DNA from: Ditylenchus dipsaci
Taxonomy: Eukaryota > Nematoda > Chromadorea > Rhabditida > Anguinidae
Length of the DNA stretch: 64,000 bases
NCBI GenBank assembly: GCA_004194705.1
Contig: SADC01000210.1
Location: 62,001-126,000 of the forward strand
Reading direction: 5' to 3'
Positions 1 to 9,963 of the stretch are shown piece by piece; positions within the stretch are counted from its first letter, which is position 1; every line of letters starts with the position of its first letter. Below the pieces are notes generated by a model. That model was not told the origin of the DNA. It was given only the letters and a program-made list of their open reading frames with translations, and ran no database searches. The position numbers were made by a program, and so were the translations under genes.

Positions 1-299
1 GGACGGAGATCTTCTCTATGCGGCGAATACCAGACGAGCGGACTGTGTATCGAGCTCAGGAGAGAACCGGCGTTTGACCTGTCAACTGTTCCAGCACCTG
101 AAATAGAGCAAAATAGACGATCATAGATGTTATTTTAAGAAAGATGAGATACCTTTGCAGCTCGTTTTAGTCTGTCACCAGATTCGCCAACGCAGATATT
201 GAGGCACAGCTTTTGGATCTTCAGATCTCGCATTGGGTTGGCCAACTTCTTTTCCTTTACTTTAGCGATTTGCTCAGCTTCACCCATCTTTCTTGCTTT
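1..299 (-). pseudogene. RpL11: Ribosomal protein L11 (uL5) gene, two exons, apparently broken; runs off the left edge
   Basis: RpL11 is a 60S subunit protein that binds 5S rRNA. Two minus-strand exons are visible. Exon 299-153 follows a TTTCAG acceptor and encodes a lysine-rich start ([14 protein letters not shown]) followed by the RpL11 signature [14 protein letters not shown]; it ends at a GTATCTC donor in phase 0. After a 55-nt intron, exon 97-1 encodes VLEQLTGQTPV and then ARYTVRS.GIRR, again RpL11. Between them, in the position of the conserved lysine of the SKARYTVRS segment, the codon at 58-56 is TGA. Two further family-invariant positions differ (Phe to Ser after VRS, Asn to Ile after IRR), and Thr to Lys occurs in GDRL.RAAK. 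Introns are kept, so this is not a processed copy. I read it as a decayed duplicate of the real gene; identity is secure, pseudogene status less so because the rest lies outside the window. Confidence 0.82.
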
Positions 300-388
300 C
301 TGAAATGAGGAGTACAGTTAGCAATCATACCATAATTAACGCATATAAAATCATAACAAGCTGATATTTCACAGCAAGAACTTGACTT

Positions 389-449
389 GGGAATTTACTG
401 TGGGGGAATTTACCGTGGTGGGAATTTACCGTGGGGGAATTTACCGTCG
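389..449 (+). repeat. Short tandem repeat, four units of GGGAATTTACCGTGG
   Basis: Four diverged copies of a 15-16 nt unit lie head to tail. The first reads TACTG instead of TACCG. No gene signal is seen around them between 300 and 1070. Confidence 0.8.
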
Positions 450-670
450 CCCCGTATAACACGGTTTCTTACGCAATTAGACTGAAAAAAAATTGCAAAA
501 AAATCAGCAGGGGGACCAAGGCAAAATTAGCAGTTCGCCCCTTTTCGGACAAATGTCCAAAAGAGGGCGAAACGTCTATGCACCGAAAAATTAAGAGAGC
601 AAACATAGAAAACCGGCTGTGCAAAAAAAAATGAATTTGAATGTGTACAAACTTGGCGTTCTGTTAAGAC

Positions 671-711
671 GTTTAGGGATTTTGTGACATTTGTCACAAA
701 ATCCCCTAAAC
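671..711. other. Perfect hairpin, 19-20 bp arms
   Basis: GTTTAGGGATTTTGTGACA at 671-689 is followed after two bases by its complement, ending CCCTAAAC at 711. This could be the core of a small palindromic repeat; no function is evident. Confidence 0.75.
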
Positions 712-1072
712 GCCCCTATGCCGTGTTTTTTATTTAGGATTCAGTTATTTTAACAAATTAGGAAACTAATTATTTTTTTTAAAAAGAAAAAACGTCAAAT
801 AAACGTGACAACAAACAAAAATAAAAAAAGAATTGTTCGGCAATTAATATAAGATGTCGCTGCAATTCAGATTTGTGAAGCGAAACGGAAAGCTACATCA
901 GCGCACGAATGGGTAAATCACAAATCAGTTTTTCAAATTTCAGGAAATTTGTTAACAATGAAAGGTTGGCAAAATACAAAGGCTTCATGAAACACCGTAT
1001 TTCCTCTGATAGCCACACATGTGCGTTTATTATTTCGAGCCACCAAAATCGGAAAAAGTTGCTAAAGCGGTA

Positions 1073-2265
1073 CAGTCAACTCTCGATTTAACGAACCTCC
1101 TAGCCTGATTTGGGTGCTTGAATCTAAATGAGGTAAAGCTTACCTTCGATTTAACGAAACTCTTGATTTAACGAACATTTTTTCGGATCACTACTAATAA
1201 AGTCACTCTCGAATTAACGAATATTGGGTTTTTTCTTGTCTGCTCAAGGTTTTTTTCTGCCAAAATATGAATTATACTATGCAGACTCGCTTGAAAACGC
1301 CCAAAAACCTTATTTTTCAACTTGCCAACCAATTCATGCTTGAAACATGTTTTTAGATAGCGGTCGAGACTTTTGGGCAGATCTTTTTTTGACAAAAATT
1401 AGACTTTTTCTACTTGTTTTAAAGACTTTTTTTTTGGTATTTTTTGAATGGCAGTGTTCATAGTCGAGTTGACCCTCAACTTTTTAGGGTCAACTTTTGT
1501 CAAAATTACCAAAATATCAATTTTTCAAAGGGAAAGTGCCAAATCCGATTTTTATGACACCCTCTCAACTTTTTGAGCTCTACAAGATGGTTTTTACAGA
1601 AACGAAAAATCCTGTCTCTACAAAATTTTAGCAAAAGTTGACCCTAAGTTGACCCCAGTTGACCCCTCAACTTTTTCAATCACAGATTTTTCTGAGTCGA
1701 ATTTTCATAAATCAGTCGGAAAAACTGCCTATATTTTAGTGTAGAGCTCAAAAAGTTGCCCTAGAGTCATAAGTATCAAAATAATAAATATTGAGAAAAA
1801 TATTGACATTTTTTGAATTTAAGAAAAAGTTGACCCTAAAAGTTGACCCCGACTATAAACAGGGCCAATAGAGCTAAGCAACAAAAACCTTGAATCCCAG
1901 TTGTCAAAATAATATTTATTTCTTTATTCTTCTTTTATTTTTTAGGGTATCAAGGCATCCTTGAATCACTTTGGTCCCCAAGGCAAAATGTCAAATTTTT
2001 GTCATTAATTCTTTTGCATAAAAGTGTCAACTGCCACCTGAAAAGATGCTTTAAGTATGTTGGTTGCTGAAGCGTTAAAAAACGAGGATTACATGCGTTT
2101 TAGGCCAGCCGCTATAGTGTATTCGTGCCATTCTCGATTTATCGAATATTTCAATAAAGATTATTCACCAACACTCGATTTAACGAACACTCGATTTAAC
2201 GAAACTCTCGATTTAACGAATATTTCTGTCGGTCCCCAGAGGTTCGTTAAATCGAGAGTTGACTG
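1073..2265. mobile_element. CAGTC-ended TIR element, word ATTTAACGAAC
   Basis: The left end is CAGTCAACTCTCGATTTAAC directly after TA (1071-1072). The right end is its inverted copy, finishing GACTG at 2265; the flank there reads CA, so one side of the TA duplication is mutated or lost. The word CTCGATTTAACGAA recurs three to four times inside each end in the matching orientation. The interior (1440-1860) has many copies of AGTTGACCCC-like sequence and no recognisable transposase. It looks like a non-autonomous Tigger/pogo-type element. Confidence 0.75.
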
Positions 2266-3424
2266 CATGTATATTTCAAGTAAAATGGTAATTTAATAGT
2301 TATACCCGAAATTTTGAAACCGACCAGGCAACTAAATTTCCACGGTTGCACACACGCTGTACAAACATGGGTGCTAATGTTAATGCTGGTCAATTTCAGA
2401 AAAATATATGACCGATTTTCGAAGTGAATATGCCATGCTAAAGAAATCGGTCTAGCTAACAAACCGTGTATTTGAACTAAAACTTTGACATAGATTTCAT
2501 TCATAGAAAGGGAGCTGTGTCTGCAAGAAGCGTGTCTTTTTTATATAAGCTGGAAAAATTATGCAAAGCAGACACAAATATAAAAAAAGTAGATTTGGCC
2601 GCCATGCTTTTTTCCAAAAATAGACTTTTTCCGACAAGTGTTTCGTAAAACCGCCCAAAAGTCTGTTTTAGCAAGATAGACTAAAAACGGTCGAAAGTCG
2701 AGGTACAAGGTATGGTCCAATATCACGAAGAAACCGCTTTTAAAAGATTTCCCTATATAAATCAAATTTGAAAAATAAATGAAAAGGTGAAAAAATACTT
2801 TTAGCGCAACATTGTTTTGAGCGATTTTCTTGAGCGCGAAGTCTTTAAGGAGTTCAACTTTATATAAAGTGAGGTTCTCAAGGTGTGTTAGATTGCTTAA
2901 GTGAAGCAATCCTTCTTGGCTGTAATAAGGTGCAGAATCTCCATATTCTAAAAGATGAAGATTTTTCAGCTGGCTACATTGCCCGATCTGTTCTAACAGT
3001 AAGTTTGTAAGAAACTGATTAAGTGAAATGTTCAAGTAAGTCAGCGCCTGCCTACTTCCAAGAGTAAGTATGCGCACACTCGAGCGGCCTTCGATAACCA
3101 GGCTTTCAAGGCTAAAAAGAAATAGTTAGAATGTTTTTCGGGTATGAATATTTGATTAATTTTGGTACATTTTTTCACATTCACTGTTTTTCCTTTTTGA
3201 TGATTTTTTGGTACTTTTAACTGAAGTGAAGCTTCAGGCTCAAATGAATGTTCAAAACTGCATAAAAATGAAAAAAATCTGCGTAAAAACGAAAGTGAAA
3301 AAACAATTGGTGTTGTAGGACTCCAACAGAGTCTCTCAATAAAGCATTTTCAAAAAGCGGGTGATATTCAGCTGGACTACCCGAAATATTCATTATCATT
3401 TGAAATCACTAATAAAGCATTTTG

Positions 3425-3588
3425 AAGTCGAATCTCGATATAACACGACGCCGATATTACGCAATTCTCCATGTAACTCGACCCTTGTAATGATTTTAGC
3501 AAAAGGAAGTTAGTCAGATTTGCGTTCGATATAAGTCATATTATTTGACGCGAGCTTAAGGAGTTGGCTTTATTTCGAGAGTCGACTG
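3425..3588. mobile_element. Degenerate CAGTC-type element, word ATATAACACGAC
   Basis: The left end AAGTCGAATCTCGATATAAC and right end ATTTCGAGAGTCGACTG with TA at 3589-3590 match the family ends, with several mismatches. It sits in intron 5 of FBXL copy 1. Confidence 0.6.
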
Positions 3589-4828
3589 TACAATCAAACA
3601 TTAACACCTAGAAGCTCCCGCTTTTTGAAACAGTTTTGAAGAGATCTACAAAAAAGTCTGTTTTAGCCAGACAAAATATGTCTGACGCTACTCAGTTTCA
3701 TAAAAGCCTTCTGCAATCCCGAAGGAGCCGCAGAAGGTAGCCCCTACAGAAAGGGTGGAAGAATGCGCTAGAGTTGGTGATAAAAACAAGTAGTTTTGAA
3801 TGTCTTAAAATTGAACAAAATGCACCATTTCTGGCTACCTAATTTTGGGCAAAACTCTTTTGTGGCCGGTTTCGTTGTTTTCGGTCGCTCATCACTGAAG
3901 AGAACAAAACGGCCACAAAAAAGAGATTTCGACCACAAAAAAGTTTGCCCCTAAGTTTCGGATACCCTTTTTTCAATTTTTCCCGGTTTCAGTTAAGTGG
4001 GCGCTTCGGTTAATCGATTAAGAACTACCTCAACATTCAGCTCCTTTTCGGTGATAAATAAAGTGACCTACTGATTGAGCTTTGAAAGCAGACTATTAAA
4101 GTCCACATTTTCACCAACATCTCTGAGCTCTAGAGAATGTAGCTCACGGCATCTAACACCAATTGCAGCAAGGTCGGTATCTTTAATCATATAGCAACTA
4201 GCTAATGTCAGGCTCTTCAGTGTTAAAGGCAAATGCTCAAATGCTTCTGGGAAAGGGCTGCTCTTTAGATGAACTTTCTGAAGATATTTGCAGGTCTTGA
4301 ACAAATGAGTTATAGATGTTCCCTGAAAAAAGTTTACATTCTTACTGAAATTCATTTCAAATTGTTAACTAACCCTATCATTGTAGATAGCGATACTCTT
4401 AAGACCAAGAAGCGACTTGCAATTATTATTAGCTCAATTGAAGATACAAGGGTGGTAAGACTCTCAAAATGTTGCAGTTGATTGACTGGAATGTGGTACA
4501 AGATCTTGAACCAACGAATGTTCATTGCATAGCACATTTGTTCAGATTTATTCTTTTAAATAGGGAGCACATTTTTCGGCAACGGAAATCTAGAAAATAG
4601 CTCAAATTAAAATGTGATATTTTGATGTGAAAAATCACATTGTGTTGTAGTCTTTTTTTGCCACACGATAGTTCAGGCTTTCTTGCAAATCTAACATTTT
4701 CAGCGCAGTTGTTGCGGCCAAATGGCAGTGCGAACAATGTCTCTCATCTGCAGCACACTTGTTCTAGGTAAACTTCGTGTTCAGGCTCAATAACTCGAAA
4801 ATAGAGAGCTGGAAAGGTTTTAACAATA

Positions 4829-5058
4829 ACCGTATTTGATCTGATAACTCACCCGGTGAGTTATTTTTTGGATCCCTGACAATCGGAAAAATCGAGGTCA
4901 ATCTCGAGATTTATGGGTGAAAATTAAAAATGTATAAGTGAAATAGGTAGAGCCCGCGCGAGTTCAGAAAACGCAATAAACAGTTTCGCAAAATATTCTC
5001 GGTGGGCTGAGATATAGGTCCGCAAAATGGAGGAGGTGAGTTATTAGAAGAAATACGG
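4829..5058. mobile_element. CCGTATTT-ended TIR element, word ATAACTCACC
   Basis: The left end ACCGTATTTGATCTGATAAC and right end GTTATTAGAAGAAATACGG followed by TA are inverted copies. The word GATAACTCACC / GGTGAGTTAT occurs at both ends and again at 4857-4864. It lies in intron 2 of FBXL copy 1. Confidence 0.65.
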
Positions 5059-5539
5059 TAGTTACAAAAAATATTAGGATTAAAAAATAATTACCAGTAT
5101 TTCAAATGGCAAGTCTTCTATAACATACACTTTTTGATTAGTGGCAGTTTAGAACATGACGTGGGATGCTAAGTGTTGAAAAAAGTTTAAGATTTGCTTT
5201 TTGTAGGTACAGTCTAACTTGGATAACCGGACCCCCCAAAAGTTCGTTCCCCAGCTGGGTCCGACACTTTTTTTAGACCTTTTTTCGAATGTTTTTGTCA
5301 ATTTTGTTTGGACAGACTAGTCGCAAACATCATAAGGATGCTGATTTTACTGATCGTTTTTTCAAAATCCAAAAACTTTTCACTCTAAAAAAGCAAAACC
5401 TAGATAACCGGACACCCGTTTTCAGAAATAGGTGTCCGATTATCCAGGTTTGCTTTTTAGAATAAAAAGTTTTTGGATTTGAAAAACGATTGGCAAAATC
5501 GGCATCCTTACGATATTGGCGACCAGGGGCGGTATTAAT

Positions 5540-5646
5540 AATCGATTTACCCTTACCTTTACCCTCGCCTCTACACTTACCTCTACCGTATTAATAAAGA
5601 ATTTTTTACCCCTACCGCTACCTCTACCTTTACCCTTTCCTTTACC
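5540..5646 (+). repeat. Diverged TTACCC/TTACCTCTACC array
   Basis: Irregular repeats of TTACC(T)CTACC and TTACCCTTACC with two TATTAATAA interruptions. The matching GGTAGAGGTAA array in the opposite orientation is at 8205-8400, near the other end of the same host element. Confidence 0.75.
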
Positions 5647-5679
5647 GTTACCTCTGGACAAAGCTTTTTTTGGAGCAAA

Positions 5680-6056
5680 AAGACTTTTTTTGGGTCAAAA
5701 AGACTTTTTTTTGGGTCAAATTTTAGCTGGGTCAAAAAGACTTTTTTTTGGGTCAAAATTTTTTTTTTTCAAAAAGACTTTTTTGGGTCAAAAAGACTTT
5801 TTTTTGGGTCAAAAAGACTTTTTTTTGGGTCAAAAAGACTTTTTTTTGGGTCAAAAAGACTTTTTTTGGGTCAAAAAGACTTTTTTTTGGGTCAAAAAGA
5901 CTTTTTTTGGGTCAAAAAGACTTTTTTTTTGGGTCAAAAAGACTTTTTTTTGGGTCAAAAAGACTTTTTTTGGGCAAAAAGACTTTTTTTTGGGTCAAAA
6001 AGACTTTTTTGGGGCAAAAAGACTTTTTTTGGAGCAAATTGGCTTTTTCTTGGTGC
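5680..6056 (+). repeat. Tandem array of ~20-nt units GTCAAAAAGACTTTTTTTGG
   Basis: About 17 units with 7-9 T's each; near the inner end GGGTC changes to GGGGC and GGAGC. It forms the left arm of the MULE-like element and translates into long spurious open frames in several frames. Confidence 0.9.
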
Positions 6057-6369
6057 AAATTTTTTTAGATGTAGTTCTGCATTTTGTTTTTATTTTCTCG
6101 ATATAATTTTTATTGTTTTGCTTGAATAGAGAAAAACTTCTAAAAAACTGATGTATAAAAAGTATGAATATGAATGAATATAAAAATTTTTCGCCTTTTG
6201 TTAAGAAAAACTAATCCTTTGTTAATGAAATTGGTTCCGCCATCGAAGTGATGATTCAGAAATTAAATGGAAAAGTCTGAAAGAAAGGAAAGAATGACAA
6301 TTTTTAGCTGGTGTGTTTATTTTGTGTTTATATAAACAAGTTGTCTATAGAATCTTACAGCTGTTCCTC

Positions 6370-6780
6370 AAATATCACCCAGCCTTTATCGTGAGGCTTT
6401 TGTGATGGCAAACAAGAACAAGCCACCCTTGACAGCCCATCCAACACTGCAAAATGTTACTCTGGTTGGGCTGCACCAAGATGCTACTCCTGTATTATTG
6501 CAAGCGCTGGATTTGCAGCTCCGAAATCAAAGCTACACTAACTGGGGACGCTACAAGACTCTTCGTTTTTCATTCTGCACAGTCTCTCCAATCTTTTCTG
6601 GAATGGAGAATATCACTGCTCGTGTGTTGTGGGAGCAAAAAGCAGCACTGCAAGCACTCTGTGATGTTGCTATGTGAAAATGGACTTGCCGCTTACCCTC
6701 TTTCAGCACAACAAATCCCTTTGCGCCACAAACAGAAGACTGGCCGGCCACGCAAAATGAGTTCTGCTTTGCAGCAATAG
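6370..6780 (+). pseudogene. MULE-type transposase C-terminal remnant with SWIM-like zinc finger
   Basis: A frame ending at 6780 encodes VCCGSKKQHCKHSVMLLCENG and then KQKTGRPRKMSSALQQ. The CxxxxxxxCxH arrangement followed by a basic GRPRK tail resembles the SWIM finger and tail of Mutator-like transposases. Upstream frames (6402-6677 and 6454-6660) do not give a recognisable catalytic domain. Position between long inverted arms with a 9-bp duplication supports the assignment. Alternative: a chance open frame; the motif is short. Confidence 0.45.
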
Positions 6781-6892
6781 ATTTTTTTCATTCATACTTT
6801 TTATACATCAGTTTTTAGAAGTTTTTCTATTCAAGCAAAACAATAAAATTATATCGAGAAAATAAAACAAAATGCAGAACTACATCTAAAAA

Positions 6893-7235
6893 AATTTGCA
6901 CCAAGAAAAAGCCAATTTGCTCCAAAAAAAGTCTTTTTGCCCCAAAAAAAGTCTTTTTGACCCAAAAAAAAAGTCTTTTTGACCCAAAAAAAAGTCTTTA
7001 GAAAAAAAAAATTTTGACCCAAAAAAAAGACTTTTGACCCCAAAAAAAGTCTTTTTGACCCAAAAAAAGTCTTTTTGACCCAAAAAAAAGTCTTTAGAAA
7101 AAAAAAATTTTGACCCAAAAAAAGACTTTTTGACCCCAAAAAAGTCTTTTTGACCCAAAAAAAGTCTTTTTGACCCAGCTAAAATTTGACCCAGCTAAAA
7201 TTTGACCAAAAAAAAAGTCTTTTTGCTCCAAAAAA
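6893..7235 (-). repeat. Inverted tandem array, right arm of the MULE-like element
   Basis: Units CCCAAAAAAAGTCTTTTTGA mirror the array at 5680-6056. Two copies of a longer variant with GTCTTTAGAAAAAAAAATTT are interspersed. Confidence 0.9.
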
Positions 7236-7293
7236 AAGCTTTGTCCGTTACCTCTACCCGTATTAATAAAAGCTAGAGGTAAAAGTAGAGGTA

Positions 7294-7631
7294 TTGGTTG
7301 GTCCATAAGTTCGCGGGTGGTTTATACAACCGCAGCTTTTGTGCATGGTTTCATGAATTTTTACTAATACAAGTTATTAAAAATTAGCAGATGGGTTGTG
7401 CGATCAAAATTTTATTTATAAAAACAGAACAAAAATTTTTTATGGGTTCAAAATAAAAATTCTATGAAATTCGGAAACCCATCAAAAAATTTGTTGTCTC
7501 TTTATAAATAAATTTTGATTGTGCAACCCATCCGCTAATTTTAAATAACTTGTACTAGTAAAATCTTACGAAACCATGCACAAAACTTGCGGTTTGTATG
7601 TAAGCACCCGCGAACTTATGGACCAACCCAA
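7294..7631. mobile_element. Palindromic mariner-type MITE, 338 bp, TA duplication
   Basis: Ends TTGGTTGGTCCATAAGTTCG and the inverted copy finishing GGACCAACCCAA resemble mariner termini (TTAGGTTGGTNCAAAAGT type). TA flanks are at 7292-7293 and 7632-7633, inserted in a GAGGTA|GAGG repeat. Arms run nearly to the centre (about 7460), so it folds into one hairpin. No coding capacity. Confidence 0.85.
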
Positions 7632-7807
7632 TAGAGGTGAGAGTAAAAAACAACAGGGGGACCAAGGCATATTTTTACCATGGCTGGTAGCAGGGTAAAT
7701 TTTTTACCTTCGTCTCGATTTTCAAAATATTGTCCCGTAAAGCATTTATAGAGCAATTTCAGTTCGCTGAACACGAACACGAACGTCCGTTTTTTATTGT
7801 TGTGCCT

Positions 7808-8208
7808 GATTTCGTAAACCGTAAGAATTTTCACTCCGTCAATGTCCAAGTATGACTTTTATCTGCTAATTAGCTCTTCGCGCTTTTAATAATGTGACTT
7901 ATTCAGGTGATTGTCGATCATAGAGGGATGTTCACCAACGTTGTTGCCAAGTGGCCTGGATCGACTCACGACGCCCTTATCATGCGTAACTCCAATGTCT
8001 GGGACGGGTACGAAGGGAGACAGTGGATACGCGCTTCGTCCGTGACTCATGACTCCATTTGCTGCACCATCAACTGCTTCACAACTGCGGTTAGTTTTTC
8101 CTTACCTTTGTTGCATGTCCTGTAAACAGTGGTTTCCAGATACAATTCTCTCTCTGCAAGACACGGGTGCTCGTCGAACAAGTAATTGGCCACTGGAAGC
8201 GTCGGTTG
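7808..8208 (+). pseudogene. PIF/Harbinger transposase (DDE_4) remnant, three pieces
   Basis: Piece 1 (7808-7849) encodes DFVNRKNFHSVNVQ. A 57-nt intron (7850-7906, GTATGA..TTCAG) follows. Piece 2 from 7907 encodes VIVDHRGMFTNVVAKWPGST and HDA, the first catalytic region of Harbinger transposases. After a deletion/frameshift, GDSGYALRP and then LMTPFAAPSTASQLR follow around 8015-8090, interrupted by a TGA where Trp is expected. A third piece at 8160-8208 encodes TRVLVEQVIGHWKRR, the conserved region around the catalytic Glu. The rest of the gene is missing. Confidence 0.85.
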
Positions 8209-8400
8209 AGGTTGAGGTAATGGGAAAGTTACAGTTAATGGTGAAAGGTAGAGGTACAGGTAAAAGTAAAAGGTAGAGGTAAAGCTAAAGGTAGAGGTAA
8301 GGGCAAAAGGTAAAGGTAGAGGTAAGGGTAAAAGTGGAAGTTAGAGGTAAGGGTAGAGGAAGGGTAAAAGCTAGAGGTAAGGGTAAAAGGTAGAGCTATG
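8205..8400 (+). repeat. GGTAGAGGTAA / GGTAAAAG array
   Basis: About 15 irregular units of GGTAGAGGTAAGGG and GGTAAAAG, the inverted counterpart of 5540-5646. It begins directly after the last Harbinger residue codons. Confidence 0.8.
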
Positions 8401-8803
8401 GGTAATCTTTATTAATACGGACTCAGACTGTCAAAAGAAAATTTACAAAAACATTCGAAAAAGGTTTAAAAAAAGTATCGGTCCTAGCTGGGGAAGGAAC
8501 TTTTGAGGTATCCGGTTATCAAGGTTCGACTGTATGATATCTTGCCTTGCTCAAGCGACTTTTTCTAACAGGTGTTTCAGACTTCACCATAGCCATAGTG
8601 CGTTTTCGAAGATTGTAACTAGTAGACATGCTTAAGTATTCAGATAAGTCTAATAAAAGTTAAGGCAAATAATTATTTTTACAAGTGACTAACAAAGATA
8701 TGTTTCGAATTTTTAAATAAAGCTTTTTACAAAAAGGCATATTTTAGATAAGATAAGGTATGAAAGATAATGGTGCGTAGACGTTTAGCGTTTTGCGCAG
8801 GGT

Positions 8804-8892
8804 TGTAGAATTCTCCGGAGAAATAAAAAACGGAGAATTCTTCGAAGAATTCTCCGGAGAATTCTCTAGAAATCTCCAAAAATGGGAGAATT
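8804..8892. repeat. Nested palindromes of GAATTCTCCGGAGAATTC
   Basis: CAGGGTTGTAGAATTCTCCGG is followed by repeated GAATTC and TCCGGA palindromes. A related copy (GATTCTCCGG..CGGAGAATTG) is at 58220-58270, so this is an interspersed repeat, possibly a hAT-type end (CAGGGTTG). Confidence 0.6.
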
Positions 8893-9014
8893 ATTAATTT
8901 TTATCGAGCTTAGCATTTCAAAACCATTTTATTTGCCATCACATAACAATTCAATATGGTCGATCTCAAATTTTGAGAAATCAGAAACTTATAAGAAACG
9001 GGGTGAAAAATAAA

Positions 9015-9390
9015 GTGTGCACTTGGTAGGATTCGAACGAGCAACCTTGGTTATGAATATATGAGGCACTACACCAACCCTTCTGTTTTCAGGATCGCTG
9101 AGAACCACTTCGGAGTGGCCAAAAGCCAACAATAAGTGGTTTTGGGGGTTTGCTAAAGGGAGTAAACTTTTTACGAAAAGTAATTGAGCGGATCAGAAAT
9201 CCACTCAGATGGCCTTAATCACTGAGAATTTTACAATTATCTATTCTAATCCCCCTCAACATACGCCAAACTACCCGATCCTGAGAAATTAGGCCCATCG
9301 GACCCGAATTTTAATCCGCTTAATCGCTTTTTCGCGAAAACTCTATACCCCCCCTCCTCAGTACACCCCTGAAAACCAGCTATTTTTTTT
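9015..9390 (-). mobile_element. tRNA-headed repeat (SINE-like)
   Basis: On the minus strand, TGGTGTAGTGCC and GTTCGAATCC, 45 bp apart, fit pol III A and B boxes of a tRNA-derived head (9080-9025). The tail with GAGCGGATCAGAA and CCGGAATTTTAATCCGCTTAATCG is shared with the palindromic copy at 25915-26620. Confidence 0.6.
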
Positions 9391-9494
9391 TAATATTTAT
9401 TACTAACATCTCTATATAATATTTGGACAATGTTGGTCTGTCATTCCGTTACGTTTTTTATTAATCAACTTTTTCGGGAGTTTTTCACAGAAAG

Positions 9495-9750
9495 TCAAAA
9501 AACTTAACGTTAAGCCGTAGATAAACTTCTAAGCTACATTTTGAGCTATCAAACGGTTCAATTCATCAATTATCCAGTGACAAGTATCAACTTTAAGCCT
9601 CGAGGTCATGGGTTTTTCAGTCAAAAATTGCACTTTTAGCATATTTGTTATTTTTTCAATATTTGGCACCAAGTCAGTAAAAAGTCAACGTCACGTCGTA
9701 GATAAACTTCTTAGCTACATTTTAAGCTGTTAAACGGCTTTATTTAACGT
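9495..9750 (+). repeat. Direct repeat of ~65 bp, two copies
   Basis: GCCGTAGATAAACTTCTAAG..ACATTTTGAGCT..AAACGG at 9513-9562 recurs with few changes at 9696-9745. Nothing else is recognised between 9400 and 9960. Confidence 0.7.
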
Positions 9751-9963
9751 TTTCGTCTAGATAAAAGGGATATTCTGGCGTCCAGTGCCAGGCCCAGTTG
9801 CACCGCCACCGAAAACGCCGGCGGCGCCGCTAAAGAATTTTTTGTCGCTGTCTTGCTTATGGCGTAGTGTTAAATGCTTTGTCGTTTATAAAATGTTTCA
9901 GTCATGCTTCACCACGACCTGGATACAACGCCGGGTACCACCACCTAAATAATCCTGCTCAGA

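Larger units (their letters stand above)
5656..7246. mobile_element. MULE-like transposon with long inverted repeats and a 9-bp target duplication
   Basis: Both flanks read GTTACCTCT (5647-5655 and 7247-7255), an exact 9-bp duplication typical of Mutator-like elements. Ends are GGACAAAGC and GCTTTGTCC. The inverted arms (about 5656-6180 and 6780-7246) consist mostly of tandem units of the form GTCAAAAAGACTTTTTTTGG. The unique centre carries a SWIM-like coding remnant. The array length differs between arms and one arm contains extra GACTTTAGAAAAAAAAA units. Confidence 0.8.
5210..8532. mobile_element. Composite CAGTC-ended element (3.3 kb), word GATAACCGGAC, carrying three nested transposons
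   Basis: The left end is CAGTCTAACTTGGATAACCG after TA (5208-5209). The right end is the inverted copy, finishing CGACTG before TA (8533-8534). The word GATAACCGGAC recurs as an inverted pair around 5400-5450. The left 240 bp are homologous to the elements at 40561, 49187 and 56791. The interior holds TTACC/GGTAA arrays, a MULE-like element (5656-7246), a mariner MITE (7294-7631) and a PIF/Harbinger transposase remnant (7808-8208). FBXL copy 3 has uninterrupted sequence here (GTAGGTATAACATG around 22895), which supplies the empty site and confirms the TA duplication. Confidence 0.85.
2799..8629 (-). pseudogene. F-box/LRR gene copy 1, disrupted and lacking its last exon
   Basis: FBXL proteins recruit substrates to SCF ubiquitin ligases. 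Exons, in gene order: start codon 8629-8627 with the exon-1 sequence running to the insertion at 8532; exon 2 at 5168-5095, ending VIEDLPFEIL, the start of the F-box; exon 3 at 4808-4639; exon 4 at 4589-4374, containing VNQLQHFESL; exon 5 at 4322-4072, with LRR sequence LPLTLKSLTLASC; exon 6 at 3111-2799, with LRR sequence LENLTLYKVELLKDF. Damage: a 3.3-kb transposon (5210-8532) near the exon1/2 border, an A-run shortened by one base in exon 2 causing a frameshift, the F-box CRKW tryptophan turned into TGA in exon 3, and no counterpart of the last exon present in copies 2 and 3. Introns 2 and 5 hold further elements (4829-5058, 3425-3588). Confidence 0.75.

Noticed and set aside
5540..5646. 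TTACCC/TTAGGG-like array as an interstitial telomere
   Set aside because: Units are irregular mixes of TTACCT, CTACC and TTACCC, mirrored at the other end of the same transposon; better explained as subterminal repeats.
5516..6129. Long overlapping open frames (up to 196 residues) rich in FFLGQKD repeats
   Set aside because: They are translations of the tandem GTCAAAAAGACTTTTTTTGG array in three frames; the mirrored array at 6849-7306 gives the same on the other strand.
6402..6677. 91-residue frame starting MMANKNKPPL as an intact protein
   Set aside because: Another frame of the same stretch carries the SWIM-like motif; the mixture of frames indicates a decayed transposase rather than a gene.
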